51,529 bases of DNA from an uncultured Bacteroidales bacterium (GCA_905235135.1 CAJOKR010000011.1:1-51529), one strand, 5' to 3'; counted from the first letter of the stretch, positions 1 through 8,537 are shown. The notes: generated from the letters alone by a model not told the origin. Numbers and translations: made by a program.

Positions 1-99
1 TACCAGCATGATATGATTTAATTTTAACTAATGAGGTTCAATTAGTTAATTTATTTTCCTTGTTTTTCGGAAGATTTTCGCTATAAGAAGAAATTTTTG

Positions 100-107
100 T
101 ATTTTTG
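100..107 (+). promoter_or_regulatory. -7 promoter element of the SDR gene
   Basis: TATTTTTG matches the Bacteroidota sigma-ABfr -7 consensus TAnnTTTG and lies 20 bp before the ATG at 128. No clear -33 element was picked out in the AT-rich stretch upstream. Confidence 0.55.
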
Positions 108-127
108 CCAAATCTTAAGGAAAGAGT

Positions 128-931
128 ATGAAAAACACCTATACTAACAAAGTCGTTTGGATTACCGGCACCTCCTCCGGCATCGGGAAGGAGACCGCGT
201 TTCGCTTCGCGGAGGCGGGGGCGCGACTGATCCTCACGGCATTGGAGCCCGACCTGTTAGAGCAGGTGCGCGAGGAATGTCTGCGGCTGGGTGCCAAAGA
301 CGTGACCTGCCTGCCGTTCGACCTTGGGCAGACGGAAGCGCTGCCGCAGCTCGCACAGGACGCCCTCAACGCCTACGGACGCATTGACGTCTTCTACAAC
401 AACGCTGGCATCAGTCAGCGTGGCACCACCGTGGAGACCGACATGGCCGTCATCCGCAAGGTGATGGACATCGACTTCTACGCGCCGGTCATCCTTACTA
501 AAGCCGTGCTGCCCAGCATGATCGCGCAGGGCGGCGGACAGTTGGCCGTCACCACCAGCATCGCCGGACTCTTCGGATTCCCGTTGCGCTGCGCCTACTC
601 GTCAGCCAAACATGCCCTCTACGGCTTCTTCGAGACCGTGGCCGCCGAGAACTACAAAGACGGCATCCGCGTCACCATCCTCACCCCTGGTCGCGTGCAG
701 ACCAACATCTCCGTCAACTCGTTGGAGAAGGACGGACGCAAACACGGCAAGATGGACGCGGGCCAGGCTGGCGGCATTACCCCTGAGAAGGCATCCCGCA
801 TCATCTACAATGCCATCGCCAAGGAGAAACGCGAGCAGCTCGTCGGCAGCTCCGAACTCATCATGGCGCATATCAAACGGTTCTTCCCTGGATTGTGCGC
901 GAAGCTGACGAGGAAGATCAAGCCGATGTAA
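128..931 (+). CDS. SDR-family NAD(P)-dependent oxidoreductase
   Basis: Classical short-chain dehydrogenase of 267 residues, probably cytosolic, oxidising or reducing an unidentified alcohol/carbonyl substrate. The Rossmann glycine motif TGTSSGIG is at residues 13-20, the structural NNAG at 91-94, and the catalytic Ser144, Tyr157 and Lys161 (YSSAK) are all present. The length is normal for the family. The start is supported by a TAnnTTTG element 20 bp upstream. The aldehyde dehydrogenase follows 65 bp downstream on the same strand, so an alcohol-aldehyde-acid route is plausible but inferred. The C-terminal ~20 residues are basic, which could help membrane association; this is not certain. Substrate cannot be told from sequence. 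Confidence 0.9.
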   Translation: MKNTYTNKVVWITGTSSGIGKETAFRFAEAGARLILTALEPDLLEQVREECLRLGAKDVTCLPFDLGQTEALPQLAQDALNAYGRIDVFYNNAGISQRGTTVETDMAVIRKVMDIDFYAPVILTKAVLPSMIAQGGGQLAVTTSIAGLFGFPLRCAYSSAKHALYGFFETVAAENYKDGIRVTILTPGRVQTNISVNSLEKDGRKHGKMDAGQAGGITPEKASRIIYNAIAKEKREQLVGSSELIMAHIKRFFPGLCAKLTRKIKPM

Positions 932-996
932 CGATGATGCAGATCGTCGAAGAGGCAACACGTACGAAACGCAATCTGGTGCAAAAAAGCAAACGT

Positions 997-2412
997 ATGT
1001 CATACACCAACGAACAAATCACCGAAATCGTCGCGACCCAGCGCAAATTCTTCCGCACAGGCGCGACACTTCCAATCAAATGGCGAATACAACAGCTCAA
1101 GAAGCTAAAATCAGCCGTGATAGAACATGCCACCGAGTTTGAGGACGCACTGGCCGAGGATCTCGGACGCAGCCGCGTGGAGGCTTACCTCTGCGACGTA
1201 GGCCCCAACATCGTGGAAATCAACGAAATGATACGCGGACTACGGCGATGGGCACGTCCCGAAACGCACTTCAGCGGGTTGATGTGCTTTCCAAGCACCG
1301 TCACTAAAGTCTATAAGATGCCTTACGGCGTGTCGTTAGTCATCAGCCCCTTCAACTTCCCGATTCTGCTCACCATCGGGGTGGTGGCGGCGGCGATTTG
1401 CGGGGGCAACACCGTGGTTGTCAAGGCGAGCAGCAAGTCCGCTGCCTGCACCGAAGTGCTCAAACGCTTCTTCGCGGAGATTTTCCCGCCCGAGTACGTC
1501 ACCCTCATCGACGGCGGTCACGACGTGGCGGATATGTGCCTCGCCCAGCGTTTCGACAAGATCTTCTACACCGGCTCGCCCGCAGTGGGCAAGCACGTGA
1601 TGGCGGAAGCAGCCAAAAACCTCACCCCCGTGGCGTTAGAGTTGGGCGGCGAGACCGGCAACTGGTGCGTCGTGCGCAAGGATGCCGACCTCAAAGATGC
1701 GGCACGCAAAATCGCTTTCTTCAAGCTCTGCAACGCCGGACAGATTTGCATCAATATCAACCAAATAGCCGTGGCAGAAGAAGTTGCGGAACCTTTCTTG
1801 GAAGAATTGAAAAAAGCCTTCACGAAACAGATTGGCGAGCATCCAACCACCAATCCCGAATACCCGAAACTCATCACAACGGCAGCGTACGACAAGTGCG
1901 CGGCATTGGCTGACGAGTACCGCGAACGCATCGTCTTCGGCGGTGAGGGCGACCGCGAATCTCGCCGCTACTCCCCCACCCTCATCTACCCCGTCAACAA
2001 GGATGAGCACATCGTACTGCACGAGCTCTTCAACCCGCTACTGCCCGTGGTGCACTTCCCCGACGCGGAAATCGATGCTATGATGGAGACTATCGCCGAC
2101 CGTGAGCACCCGTTGGCAATGTACATATTCACCAAAGACATGCATTGGGCAAACCGCGTGATGCAGACCCAACAGTACGGTGGCGGCTGCATCAACGAAG
2201 TCTGCATCCACCTGATGGTCAAGGGTGTACCCTTTAACGGCACGGGCCATTCCGGTATGGGCGCATACCATGGCGAATGGGGCTTCCGCGAGTTTACGCA
2301 CCCTCAGACCGTCCTCAAAGGCCGCACCCGCTTCAACCTCACCCTGCGCGAGCATCCCTATACGGGAAAAGGCTCTTGGAAGTTGAAAATATTGCGGTTG
2401 TTCGAACGATAG
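997..2412 (+). CDS. Aldehyde dehydrogenase family protein
   Basis: NAD(P)-dependent oxidation of an aldehyde to an acid; 471 residues from the ATG at 997. Longer in-frame starts back to 895 overlap the SDR gene and add a non-conserved leader, so they were not used. The general-base Glu215 lies in LELGG and the nucleophile Cys251 in GQIC. The short N-terminus resembles class-3 (AlkH-like) enzymes. The usual K-S-P after ELGG is replaced by E-T-G, and the usual Arg after the catalytic Cys region is Gln (ININQ), so the cofactor site is atypical. The TAG stop at 2410-2412 lies inside a degenerate copy of the window's 28-bp palindrome. Probably co-transcribed with the SDR. Confidence 0.88.
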   Translation: MSYTNEQITEIVATQRKFFRTGATLPIKWRIQQLKKLKSAVIEHATEFEDALAEDLGRSRVEAYLCDVGPNIVEINEMIRGLRRWARPETHFSGLMCFPSTVTKVYKMPYGVSLVISPFNFPILLTIGVVAAAICGGNTVVVKASSKSAACTEVLKRFFAEIFPPEYVTLIDGGHDVADMCLAQRFDKIFYTGSPAVGKHVMAEAAKNLTPVALELGGETGNWCVVRKDADLKDAARKIAFFKLCNAGQICININQIAVAEEVAEPFLEELKKAFTKQIGEHPTTNPEYPKLITTAAYDKCAALADEYRERIVFGGEGDRESRRYSPTLIYPVNKDEHIVLHELFNPLLPVVHFPDAEIDAMMETIADREHPLAMYIFTKDMHWANRVMQTQQYGGGCINEVCIHLMVKGVPFNGTGHSGMGAYHGEWGFREFTHPQTVLKGRTRFNLTLREHPYTGKGSWKLKILRLFER

Positions 2413-2436
2413 AGACGCGCCAGGGCACGTATCCGA
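2410..2436. repeat. Degenerate family-1 palindromic element
   Basis: ATAGAGACGCGCCAGGGCAC followed by GTATCC matches the family-1 arms imperfectly. Its core is closest to the copy at 33415-33442. The first bases provide the TAG stop of the aldehyde dehydrogenase. Confidence 0.6.
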
Positions 2437-2475
2437 ACGGTGAAAATCGTGTGACGTGTGTATTCGAGAAATGCG

Positions 2476-2483
2476 TATCTTTG
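2476..2483 (+). promoter_or_regulatory. -7 promoter element of ffh
   Basis: TATCTTTG (TAnnTTTG consensus) followed by CCGCC, 62 bp before the ffh ATG. It lies in the only non-coding gap between the aldehyde dehydrogenase and ffh. Confidence 0.5.
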
Positions 2484-2545
2484 CCGCCGCTTTCCCGATT
2501 TGGGAAATATCAGATTTAGAATAGTTTATAATCAGCAATATAGCA

Positions 2546-3886
2546 ATGTTTGAAAGTTTATCCGACAGATTAGAACGATCATTTAAAATACTGCGCGGCC
2601 AGGGCAGGATCACCGAGATCAACGTGGCCGAGACCACCAAGGAAATCCGCAAGGCGCTCATCGACGCCGACGTGAGTTACGCTATCGCCAAGGAATTCAC
2701 CAACAGCGTGAAGGAGAAGGCTATCGGCATGAATGTCATCAACGCTGTGTCGCCCAACCAGCTGATGGTGAAGATCACTTACGACGAACTCATCGCCCTC
2801 ATGGGCAACCAAGCCGTCGATATCAACCTCAAAGGTTCACCCGCCATTATCCTGATGGCCGGTCTGCAAGGTTCTGGTAAGACCACCCACAGTGCGAAAC
2901 TCGCCAACCTGTTGAAGACCAAACGCGGCAAGAAACCGTTATTGGTTGCCTGCGACGTCTATCGTCCTGCAGCTATCGACCAGTTGCAAGTCCTCGGCAA
3001 ACAAATCGAAGTGGAAGTCTATTCCGAGCCCGACAACAAAAAGCCCGTCGAAATTGCCAAGAACGCGGTGAAATACGCTAAGGACTACGGCTACGACGTG
3101 GTCATCATCGATACCGCCGGCCGCCTCGCCGTGGATGAGGAGATGATGAAGGAAATCTCCAACATCAAGGAGGCAGTGAACCCGCAGGAAATCCTCTTCG
3201 TGGTGGATGCCATGACCGGTCAGGATGCCGTGAACACCGCCAAGGCCTTCAACGACCGCCTCAACTTCGACGGTGTGATCCTCACCAAACTCGACGGCGA
3301 CACCCGCGGCGGTGCCGCGCTCACCGTCCGCAAGGTCACCGGCAAACCCATCAAGTTCGTCGGTATGGGCGAGAAGATGGAAGCCCTCGACGTGTTCCAC
3401 CCCGAACGTATGGCGGAGCGAATCCTCGGCATGGGCGACATCCGTTCCTTCGTGGAGCGCGCACAGGAGCAGTTCGACGACGAGGAAGCCGCGAAGCTCT
3501 CCAAGAAGCTGGCCAAGAACCAGTTCGACTTCAACGACTTCAACCAGCAGATCCAGCAAATCAAGAAGATGGGTAACGTGAAGGATCTCATGGGCATGAT
3601 TCCCGGCATGGGCAAGATGATCCGAAACATGGACATCGACGACAACGTCTTCAAGAGCGTGGAGGTGATGATTCAGTCAATGACCCCCGAGGAACGTGCC
3701 AATCCCGACATCATCAACGGTTCGCGCCGCAAACGCATCGCACGCGGCTCCGGCCGTGACATCCAGGATGTGAACCGCCTCATCAAGCAGTTCGACGACA
3801 TCCGCAAGGTGATGAAGGCCGTAAACAACGGTTCCGGCAAGACCAAAGGCATGATGCGGGCGATGAAAGCTCGTGGCAGAAGATAA
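2546..3886 (+). CDS. ffh: Signal recognition particle protein Ffh
   Basis: GTPase of the signal recognition particle. It binds SRP RNA and signal sequences and delivers ribosomes to FtsY at the membrane. 446 residues with an N-terminal helical bundle (about 1-90), then the G domain with GLQGSGKTT (106-114), DTAGR (189-193) and TKLDGD (247-252), then a methionine-rich M domain from about residue 300. The M domain carries the RNA-binding segment RRKRIARGSGRDIQDVN. Length is standard. Its partner SRP RNA is encoded at 24.7 kb in this window. It ends in a bidirectional hairpin terminator shared with the converging gpmA. Confidence 0.98.
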   Translation: MFESLSDRLERSFKILRGQGRITEINVAETTKEIRKALIDADVSYAIAKEFTNSVKEKAIGMNVINAVSPNQLMVKITYDELIALMGNQAVDINLKGSPAIILMAGLQGSGKTTHSAKLANLLKTKRGKKPLLVACDVYRPAAIDQLQVLGKQIEVEVYSEPDNKKPVEIAKNAVKYAKDYGYDVVIIDTAGRLAVDEEMMKEISNIKEAVNPQEILFVVDAMTGQDAVNTAKAFNDRLNFDGVILTKLDGDTRGGAALTVRKVTGKPIKFVGMGEKMEALDVFHPERMAERILGMGDIRSFVERAQEQFDDEEAAKLSKKLAKNQFDFNDFNQQIQQIKKMGNVKDLMGMIPGMGKMIRNMDIDDNVFKSVEVMIQSMTPEERANPDIINGSRRKRIARGSGRDIQDVNRLIKQFDDIRKVMKAVNNGSGKTKGMMRAMKARGRR

Positions 3887-3905
3887 TGCCATTCAACGCC
3901 AAAAC

Positions 3906-3944
3906 AAAACGCAGGCAGTCTCCTCTGACCACCTGCGTTTTTTA
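3906..3944. terminator. Bidirectional terminator between ffh and gpmA
   Basis: AAAACGCAGG (3906-3915) pairs with CCTGCGTTTT (3932-3941) around a 16-nt loop. It is followed by T on the plus strand and flanked by A on the 5' side, so it can act in both directions for the convergent ffh and gpmA. Confidence 0.8.
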
Positions 3945-3987
3945 TTTCCGCAAATATCCGCTTTTCCGCGCTTTTCCGCAAAAAAAT

Positions 3988-4740
3988 CTACGCTTTCGTC
4001 TGATTCGCGACCCCCTCCTGTTTGGCCTTCAGCTCCTCATCGGAGAGGCCCAGGTAGCGGTCGCTGATCACCTGCATCTCGCTGTCGAGCTCCAGCAGGT
4101 AAGGCACGCCTGTGGGAATATTCAGCTTCACGATCTCTTCATTCGACATGTTCTTCATGAACTTGATGATACCGCGAATACTGTTGCCGTGGGCCACGAC
4201 CATCACCTGCTTGTATTGGCGCAGCGACTCCACAATGCTGACGTTCCACAGCGGAATGATACGCTTGGTGGCATCCATCAGCGATTCCGTGGCAGGACGG
4301 GCGGCCTTGAACTTGATGTCCTGATAGCGGATGTCGAATTTGGGATGGCGCGGGTCATCGTCGGCTAACGGTTCAGGCTCCACATCGTAGCTGCGACGCC
4401 ACTTGGTAACCTGTTCCTCACCATAGATTTCCACAGCCTGTTTCTTATTCTGTCCCTGCAATGCACCGTAGTGTTTCTCGTTCAGCCGCCAGGTCTTATA
4501 CACCGGCAACCACATCCGGTCCATCTCCTCCAAAACGTAGTTCAGCGTCTTGATGGCGCGTTTGAGGAAAGAAGTGTAGGTGTAACGAATATCCAGCCCC
4601 GGCTCGTCGCGCAGGATGCGGCCAGCCTGCTTAGCCTCCTCAATGCCTTGCGGCGTGAGATCCACATCCGTCCATCCGGTGAACTGGTTCGACAGATTCC
4701 ATTCGCTCTGTCCGTGTCTTATGAGTATGAGTTTGTACAT
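3988..4740 (-). CDS. gpmA: 2,3-bisphosphoglycerate-dependent phosphoglycerate mutase
   Basis: Interconverts 3- and 2-phosphoglycerate in glycolysis/gluconeogenesis. 250 residues, the normal dPGM length. The phosphohistidine motif RHGQSEWN is at residues 8-15 (His9 accepts the phosphate) and the second histidine lies in VVAHGNSIRG. The extra C-terminal region that separates dPGM from generic histidine phosphatases is present. The start follows the panD stop by 3 bp, so it is the last gene of a panC-panD-gpmA operon read leftwards, ending at the terminator shared with ffh. No functional link between pantothenate and mutase is implied beyond co-transcription. Confidence 0.95.
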   Translation of the reverse strand: MYKLILIRHGQSEWNLSNQFTGWTDVDLTPQGIEEAKQAGRILRDEPGLDIRYTYTSFLKRAIKTLNYVLEEMDRMWLPVYKTWRLNEKHYGALQGQNKKQAVEIYGEEQVTKWRRSYDVEPEPLADDDPRHPKFDIRYQDIKFKAARPATESLMDATKRIIPLWNVSIVESLRQYKQVMVVAHGNSIRGIIKFMKNMSNEEIVKLNIPTGVPYLLELDSEMQVISDRYLGLSDEELKAKQEGVANQTKA

Positions 4741-4743
4741 AGT

Positions 4744-5088
4744 CTATAATTTATTATTCCCATCCGGGAAAATAATAGTGGGATTGAAGGTTTTGGCCTC
4801 CTCGAAATCCATGGAGGCGTAAGAGATGATGACGACCACATCGCCGACGGCGGCCTTGCGGGCGGCGGGACCGTTGAGGCAGATCACGCCGGAGTCTTTT
4901 TCGCCCTTGATGACGTAGGTTTCCAAACGTTCGCCATTGTTGACGTTCAGCACCTGCACTTTCTCATTCTCAATCATATTGGCGGCATCCATCAGCGTCT
5001 CATCAATGGTGATGCTGCCCACGTAGTTCAGGTTCGCCTCCGTGACGGTGGCCTTGTGTATTTTCGATTTGAGGATTTCGATGTTCAT
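4744..5088 (-). CDS. panD: Aspartate 1-decarboxylase (pyruvoyl enzyme)
   Basis: Makes beta-alanine from aspartate for pantothenate/CoA synthesis. 114 residues, typical for the proenzyme. The self-cleavage site is Gly24-Ser25 (YVGS), where Ser25 becomes the pyruvoyl group. Lys9 and the later NGPAAR segment match the family. It sits directly before gpmA (3 bp) and 67 bp after panC, which makes the pantothenate precursor partner step. The panC-panD gap contains a perfect family-1 palindrome at 5121-5146, so the two are probably still one transcript with a structured spacer. Confidence 0.96.
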   Translation of the reverse strand: MNIEILKSKIHKATVTEANLNYVGSITIDETLMDAANMIENEKVQVLNVNNGERLETYVIKGEKDSGVICLNGPAARKAAVGDVVVIISYASMDFEEAKTFNPTIIFPDGNNKL

Positions 5089-5120
5089 TTTTTTTATAAA
5101 GGTTATAGGTTATGAGGTAA

Positions 5121-5147
5121 TAGAGACGCAAAATTTTGCGTCTCTAC
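5121..5147. repeat. Family-1 palindromic element between panC and panD
   Basis: A perfect 26-bp palindrome, TAGAGACGCAAAA and its reverse complement, with centre AAATTT. It starts 9 bp beyond the panC stop. In the operon transcript it would form a hairpin. Confidence 0.9.
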
Positions 5148-5155
5148 AGTCTTCG

Positions 5156-5986
5156 TTAACAATAGCGGACGTTATCAATGAGGCGTACGGGGCCAACATA
5201 GACCGTGATGAATCCCATCACGCCGTGCGGGTTGTTGAGAGAGTCGGCGGTGAGGAGGGTTTCGGCATCGGCGAGTTCAAAATAGTCGAGCTGGAACTCG
5301 GGGATTCTGGCGATTTCGGTCTCCACAAACTTCTTGATTTCCGGCAAACTCTTGAACTGGCGGGATTCCTCGAGGATGCGGTGAATGTTGGCGGCCGTCT
5401 CGAACTCGTGGACGGAGAGGCGGCGGTTGCGGGAGCTCATGGCCAATCCGTTGGGCTCACGAACAATGGGACAAGGCACGATCTCGGCGAGGATACGGCA
5501 CTGGGCACACATCTCGCGGATGACGGCAATCTGCTGGTAGTCCTTCTCCCCGAAGTAAGCCTTATGCGGGCGCACCCATTCGAGCAGGCGACGCACGATG
5601 ACCCCCACGCCGTTGAAATGTCCCGGGCGGGCGGCACCTTCCATCACGTCGGCCACAGTACCGAAATCATAGACCTCAGTGGGAGCGACGGGGAAGACCT
5701 CCTCCACAGTCGGGGCAAAAACGTAGTCGGCCAAATCGCCGATAAGCTGCACGTCAGCGTCCAAAGTACGGGGATATTTCTCCAAATCTTCAGCGTTATT
5801 AAACTGCACGGGATTCACGAAAATGGAGCAGAACACCACGTCGTTTTCCTCGTGGGCGCGGCGGATGAGTGAGAGATGTCCCTCATGCAGGGCACCCATC
5901 GTGGGCACCATACCGATTGTTTTACCAGCAGCACGCTCGCGTACCGCGATGTCCATCAACTTCGCAACAGAATAGATAATTTCCAT
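5156..5986 (-). CDS. panC: Pantothenate synthetase
   Basis: ATP-dependent ligation of pantoate and beta-alanine. 276 residues, slightly under the usual 280-285. The class-I nucleotidyl-transferase HIGH-like motif is in VPTMGALHEGH (residues 27-37), FVNPVQF follows, and the KMSKS-like segment is AMSSRN. First gene of the leftward panC-panD-gpmA operon. A minus-strand TAnnTTTG element lies at 6042-6049, and the gap to the divergent response regulator is 157 bp of AT-rich DNA. panB is not in the window. Confidence 0.96.
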   Translation of the reverse strand: MEIIYSVAKLMDIAVRERAAGKTIGMVPTMGALHEGHLSLIRRAHEENDVVFCSIFVNPVQFNNAEDLEKYPRTLDADVQLIGDLADYVFAPTVEEVFPVAPTEVYDFGTVADVMEGAARPGHFNGVGVIVRRLLEWVRPHKAYFGEKDYQQIAVIREMCAQCRILAEIVPCPIVREPNGLAMSSRNRRLSVHEFETAANIHRILEESRQFKSLPEIKKFVETEIARIPEFQLDYFELADAETLLTADSLNNPHGVMGFITVYVGPVRLIDNVRYC

Positions 5987-6041
5987 ATCAGTATATCTTT
6001 CAATTACTTACAAGCAAAACTCCGTTTGCCAAAAACGGTCG

Positions 6042-6049
6042 CAAAGGTA
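6042..6049 (-). promoter_or_regulatory. -7 promoter element of the panC operon
   Basis: CAAAGGTA on the plus strand reads TACCTTTG on the minus strand (TAnnTTTG), 56 bp before the panC start. Confidence 0.55.
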
Positions 6050-6110
6050 TATTTTTTTTTGATGTGCGAAATATTTTTTTCAGCCATTGTGCTCTTTCAA
6101 AGATTTTTTT

Positions 6111-6118
6111 TATTTTTG
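6111..6118 (+). promoter_or_regulatory. -7 promoter element of the response regulator
   Basis: TATTTTTG followed by CTG, 25 bp before the ATG at 6144. It is divergent from the panC promoter. Confidence 0.6.
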
Positions 6119-6143
6119 CTGTTTCGTTTGAAAAACATATACT

Positions 6144-6827
6144 ATGGATAGTAAAAAGATATTATTGGCAGAAGATGACATGAATTTAGGCAAGGTGCTC
6201 ACCACCGTGCTCACCGGCAAAGGCTTCGATGTGAAGCACGCCAACAACGGCGAGGCCGCCTACGAACTCTTCTGCACCGACGAATTCGACCTCTGCCTCA
6301 TCGATGTGATGATGCCCATCAAGGACGGCTTCACGCTGGCGCAGGAGATCCGCAAAATGGATCGTCGAATTCCGATTATCTTCCTGACCGCCAAGACGAT
6401 GCAGGAGGATATGATCAAGGGGCTTTCCATCGGCGGCGACGACTACATCACCAAGCCGTTCACCATGGAGATCCTGCTGGCGCGGATGCAGGCGCTGCTG
6501 CGTCGCTCGGGCGTGCAGGAAGAGCCGGAAAGCCACATCGTGAACATCGGCAACATCCAGTTCGACCGCAAACGGCAGGTACTGATCATCAATGGCAAAG
6601 AACAGAAGATGACCTCCCGCGAGGCCGCCCTCCTCGACATGCTATACGAACAGCGTAACGACGTGCTCTACCGCAGCTACGCGCTAAAGAAAATCTGGGG
6701 CGAAGACAGTTTCTACAACAGCCGCAACATGGACGTCTATATCACCCGTCTGCGTAAGCTGCTGAAGAGCGAGCCTAACGTGCAGATCATCAACGTCCAC
6801 AGTACAGGCTTCAAGCTGATTTGGTAG
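6144..6827 (+). CDS. OmpR/PhoB-family response regulator, RprY-like
   Basis: DNA-binding transcriptional regulator of 227 residues. The receiver domain (about 1-120) has the acidic pair Asp11/Asp12, the phospho-acceptor Asp54 (LIDVMMP), Thr82 and Lys104. A C-terminal winged helix (about 130-227) follows with the usual RNMDVYITRLRK recognition region. The receiver segment KDGFTLAQEIR closely recalls Bacteroides RprY from memory. No kinase gene is adjacent; a histidine kinase of the matching general type lies 8 kb away at 14243. Single-gene unit with its own promoter, ending 2 bp before the convergent lpxB stop. Confidence 0.9.
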   Translation: MDSKKILLAEDDMNLGKVLTTVLTGKGFDVKHANNGEAAYELFCTDEFDLCLIDVMMPIKDGFTLAQEIRKMDRRIPIIFLTAKTMQEDMIKGLSIGGDDYITKPFTMEILLARMQALLRRSGVQEEPESHIVNIGNIQFDRKRQVLIINGKEQKMTSREAALLDMLYEQRNDVLYRSYALKKIWGEDSFYNSRNMDVYITRLRKLLKSEPNVQIINVHSTGFKLIW

Positions 6828-6829
6828 GG

Positions 6830-7984
6830 TTATCCCCGCGCAGCGGCGACCACCACCTCCGCAGCCTTCGCAGAGGCGGAACCGTTGCCGAGCTTCGTGT
6901 AAAGTTCACTATACTGCGCTTTCATCGTGGAGATGCGAATTTCATCTTCCGTGATGAGGCGCAATTCTTTTTCCAACCGTTCCGGATTGTAGTCGTGCTG
7001 GATAAGTTCCGTCACGACAGGCGCGTCCATGATGAGGTTGGGCAGGGAAATGTAGTTGATTCCGGAAATCAAATGCTTGGCTATCAGGTAGGAAATCTCG
7101 CTGCCGGCATAGCAGACCACCTGCGGAGTGCCGATTATGGCAGTCTCCAACGTGGCGGTGCCGGAAGCCACAATCGCGGCCTTGGCATTCGCGACAAGCG
7201 CGTATGTGCTGCCACAGACCGTATGCACATTGCCGTTTTGTAGAGACGCACCATGGTACGTCTCTACAGGCAAATATTTGTCATACAGTTCTTTCGGCAA
7301 CCACGAAACCGTCGATACCACAAACTGGTACTGCGGAAAACGCTCCGCCATCATCAGCATCTGCGGAAGAATGGCACTAACCTCCTGCCGACGGCTGCCG
7401 GGCAGCAGGGCAATAATTTCGCGGTCGTCCAAATGATTGTCAGTCCTGAAATTGCGAACATCCGGGCGGTTGGGCAGGTCGCGGCTCACCGCATCCAAGA
7501 GCGGGTGCCCCACATAATGCACGTCCATGCCGTGTTTGGCGTAAAAGTCCTTCTCGAACGGCAGAATCACCATCATCTCATCCACATCGCGCTTAATCTG
7601 CTTGATGCGGCCTTTCTTCCACGCCCAAATCTGCGGGGAAATGTAATAAACGACCTTGAGGTGTTGTTCCTTGGCGAACTGGGCGATGCGCAGGTTGAAA
7701 CCAGGATAGTCCACCAGCACCAGCACGTCCGGCTTCCAGTTGAGGATGTCGGCCTTGCAGCGTTTGATGTTGCCGAGCACGGTGCGTAGGTTTACGAACA
7801 CCTCCCAAAATCCCATGAAGGCCATCTCACGATAGTGCATAAACAGCTCTACACCAGCCTGATGGGAAAGATCACCGCCGCAGCCTCGAAACTGGGCTTC
7901 AGGGTTCTTCTCCCGGATGGCTTTAATGAGGTTGGAGGCGTGCAGATCGCCCGACGCCTCGCCCGCCACGATATAGTACCGCAT
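6830..7984 (-). CDS. lpxB: Lipid-A-disaccharide synthase
   Basis: Condenses UDP-2,3-diacylglucosamine with lipid X to form the lipid A disaccharide at the inner membrane. 384 residues. N-terminal GEASGDLH (8-15), central VDYPGFNLRIA, QIWAW and LPGSRRQEV, and C-terminal SGTATLETA are all family hallmarks. The odd part is residues 240-249 (VETYHGASLQ). They are encoded by a copy of the 28-bp palindrome (7240-7267) inserted in frame in the linker between LPGSRR and SGTATLE. Downstream of yqeY with a 2-bp gap, so likely co-transcribed with it. Confidence 0.95.
   Translation of the reverse strand: MRYYIVAGEASGDLHASNLIKAIREKNPEAQFRGCGGDLSHQAGVELFMHYREMAFMGFWEVFVNLRTVLGNIKRCKADILNWKPDVLVLVDYPGFNLRIAQFAKEQHLKVVYYISPQIWAWKKGRIKQIKRDVDEMMVILPFEKDFYAKHGMDVHYVGHPLLDAVSRDLPNRPDVRNFRTDNHLDDREIIALLPGSRRQEVSAILPQMLMMAERFPQYQFVVSTVSWLPKELYDKYLPVETYHGASLQNGNVHTVCGSTYALVANAKAAIVASGTATLETAIIGTPQVVCYAGSEISYLIAKHLISGINYISLPNLIMDAPVVTELIQHDYNPERLEKELRLITEDEIRISTMKAQYSELYTKLGNGSASAKAAEVVVAAARG
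7240..7267. repeat. Family-1 palindromic element inside lpxB
   Basis: Arms GTAGAGACG and CGTCTCTAC flank a palindromic ACCATGGT core, with one mismatched pair. It is read in frame in lpxB as V-E-T-Y-H-G-A-S-L-(Q). Confidence 0.92.
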
Positions 7985-7986
7985 CG

Positions 7987-8436
7987 CTATTGGGCTAACA
8001 GCCGTTTCACAATGTCAGACACGAGCTTGTTGTCGGCCTTGCCGGCGAAGGTCTTGGTGGCCATGCCCATCACCTTGCCCATGTCCTTCATGCCACTGAA
8101 TCCGTTGTCGGCGATGATGCCCTTGAGGGTGTTCTCGACTTCCTCTTCGCTGAGCATCTGCGGCAGGTAGCCTTTGATGATGTCGAGCTGGTACTGCTCC
8201 TCGGCGGCCAAATCCTCGCGGTTCTGCGCCAAGTAGGTTTCCGCCGATTCTTGACGCTGTTTAACTAACTGCTTCAGGATCTTGATTTCAGCCTCCTCGT
8301 CCAGTTCAGCGTTGCCGCCCTTCTGGGTCTTGGCTAACAGGATGGCGGACTTTACTGCGCGTAACGCATTGAGTTTCTGAGACTCGCGGGCCAACATCGC
8401 CGCCTTGATGTCGTTGTTGATTGTTTGTTCTAACAT
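7987..8436 (-). CDS. GatB/YqeY domain-containing protein
   Basis: 149-residue protein related to the tRNA-binding C-terminal tail of GatB. A role in tRNA-dependent amidation is assumed for the family but not shown. The start chosen is ATG 8436 (MLEQTIN). The longer frame to 8523 runs through the family-3 repeat and is not protein-like. Recognisable segments are the N-terminal LNALRAVKSAI, the central EEEQYQLDIIKGYLPQ-like helix and the C-terminal GKVMGMATKTFAGKAD. Followed 2 bp later by lpxB; upstream lie the repeats at 8453-8629. Confidence 0.9.
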   Translation of the reverse strand: MLEQTINNDIKAAMLARESQKLNALRAVKSAILLAKTQKGGNAELDEEAEIKILKQLVKQRQESAETYLAQNREDLAAEEQYQLDIIKGYLPQMLSEEEVENTLKGIIADNGFSGMKDMGKVMGMATKTFAGKADNKLVSDIVKRLLAQ

Positions 8437-8452
8437 AATCTTTTGTGTTTGT

Positions 8453-8511
8453 CCCCACACTGCGCTCCGCTTGTGTGGGGTTATTGAAATATTGTCCCTT
8501 CGGGACTGCTT
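8453..8511. repeat. Family-3 bipartite hairpin element, copy 1
   Basis: First hairpin: CCCCACAC (8453-8460) pairs with GTGTGGGG around a loop containing GCTCCGCTT. Second hairpin, GTCCC-TTCG-GGAC, is at 8494-8506 and has a UUCG-type loop followed by TGCTTAA. It shares both parts and their order with 37211-37280. Confidence 0.75.
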
Positions 8512-8537
8512 AATGTATATCAATCATTAACTATTTT

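Noticed and set aside
2277-2519. 80-codon frame overlapping the end of the aldehyde dehydrogenase
   Set aside because: Out-of-frame reading of a conserved gene continuing through the repeat and ffh promoter.
5042-5872. 276-codon plus-strand frame opposite panC
   Set aside because: Antisense to a complete panC with catalytic motifs.
8437-8523. Extended N-terminus of the YqeY protein
   Set aside because: It is translated from the family-3 repeat and does not resemble the family; the MLEQTIN start fits.
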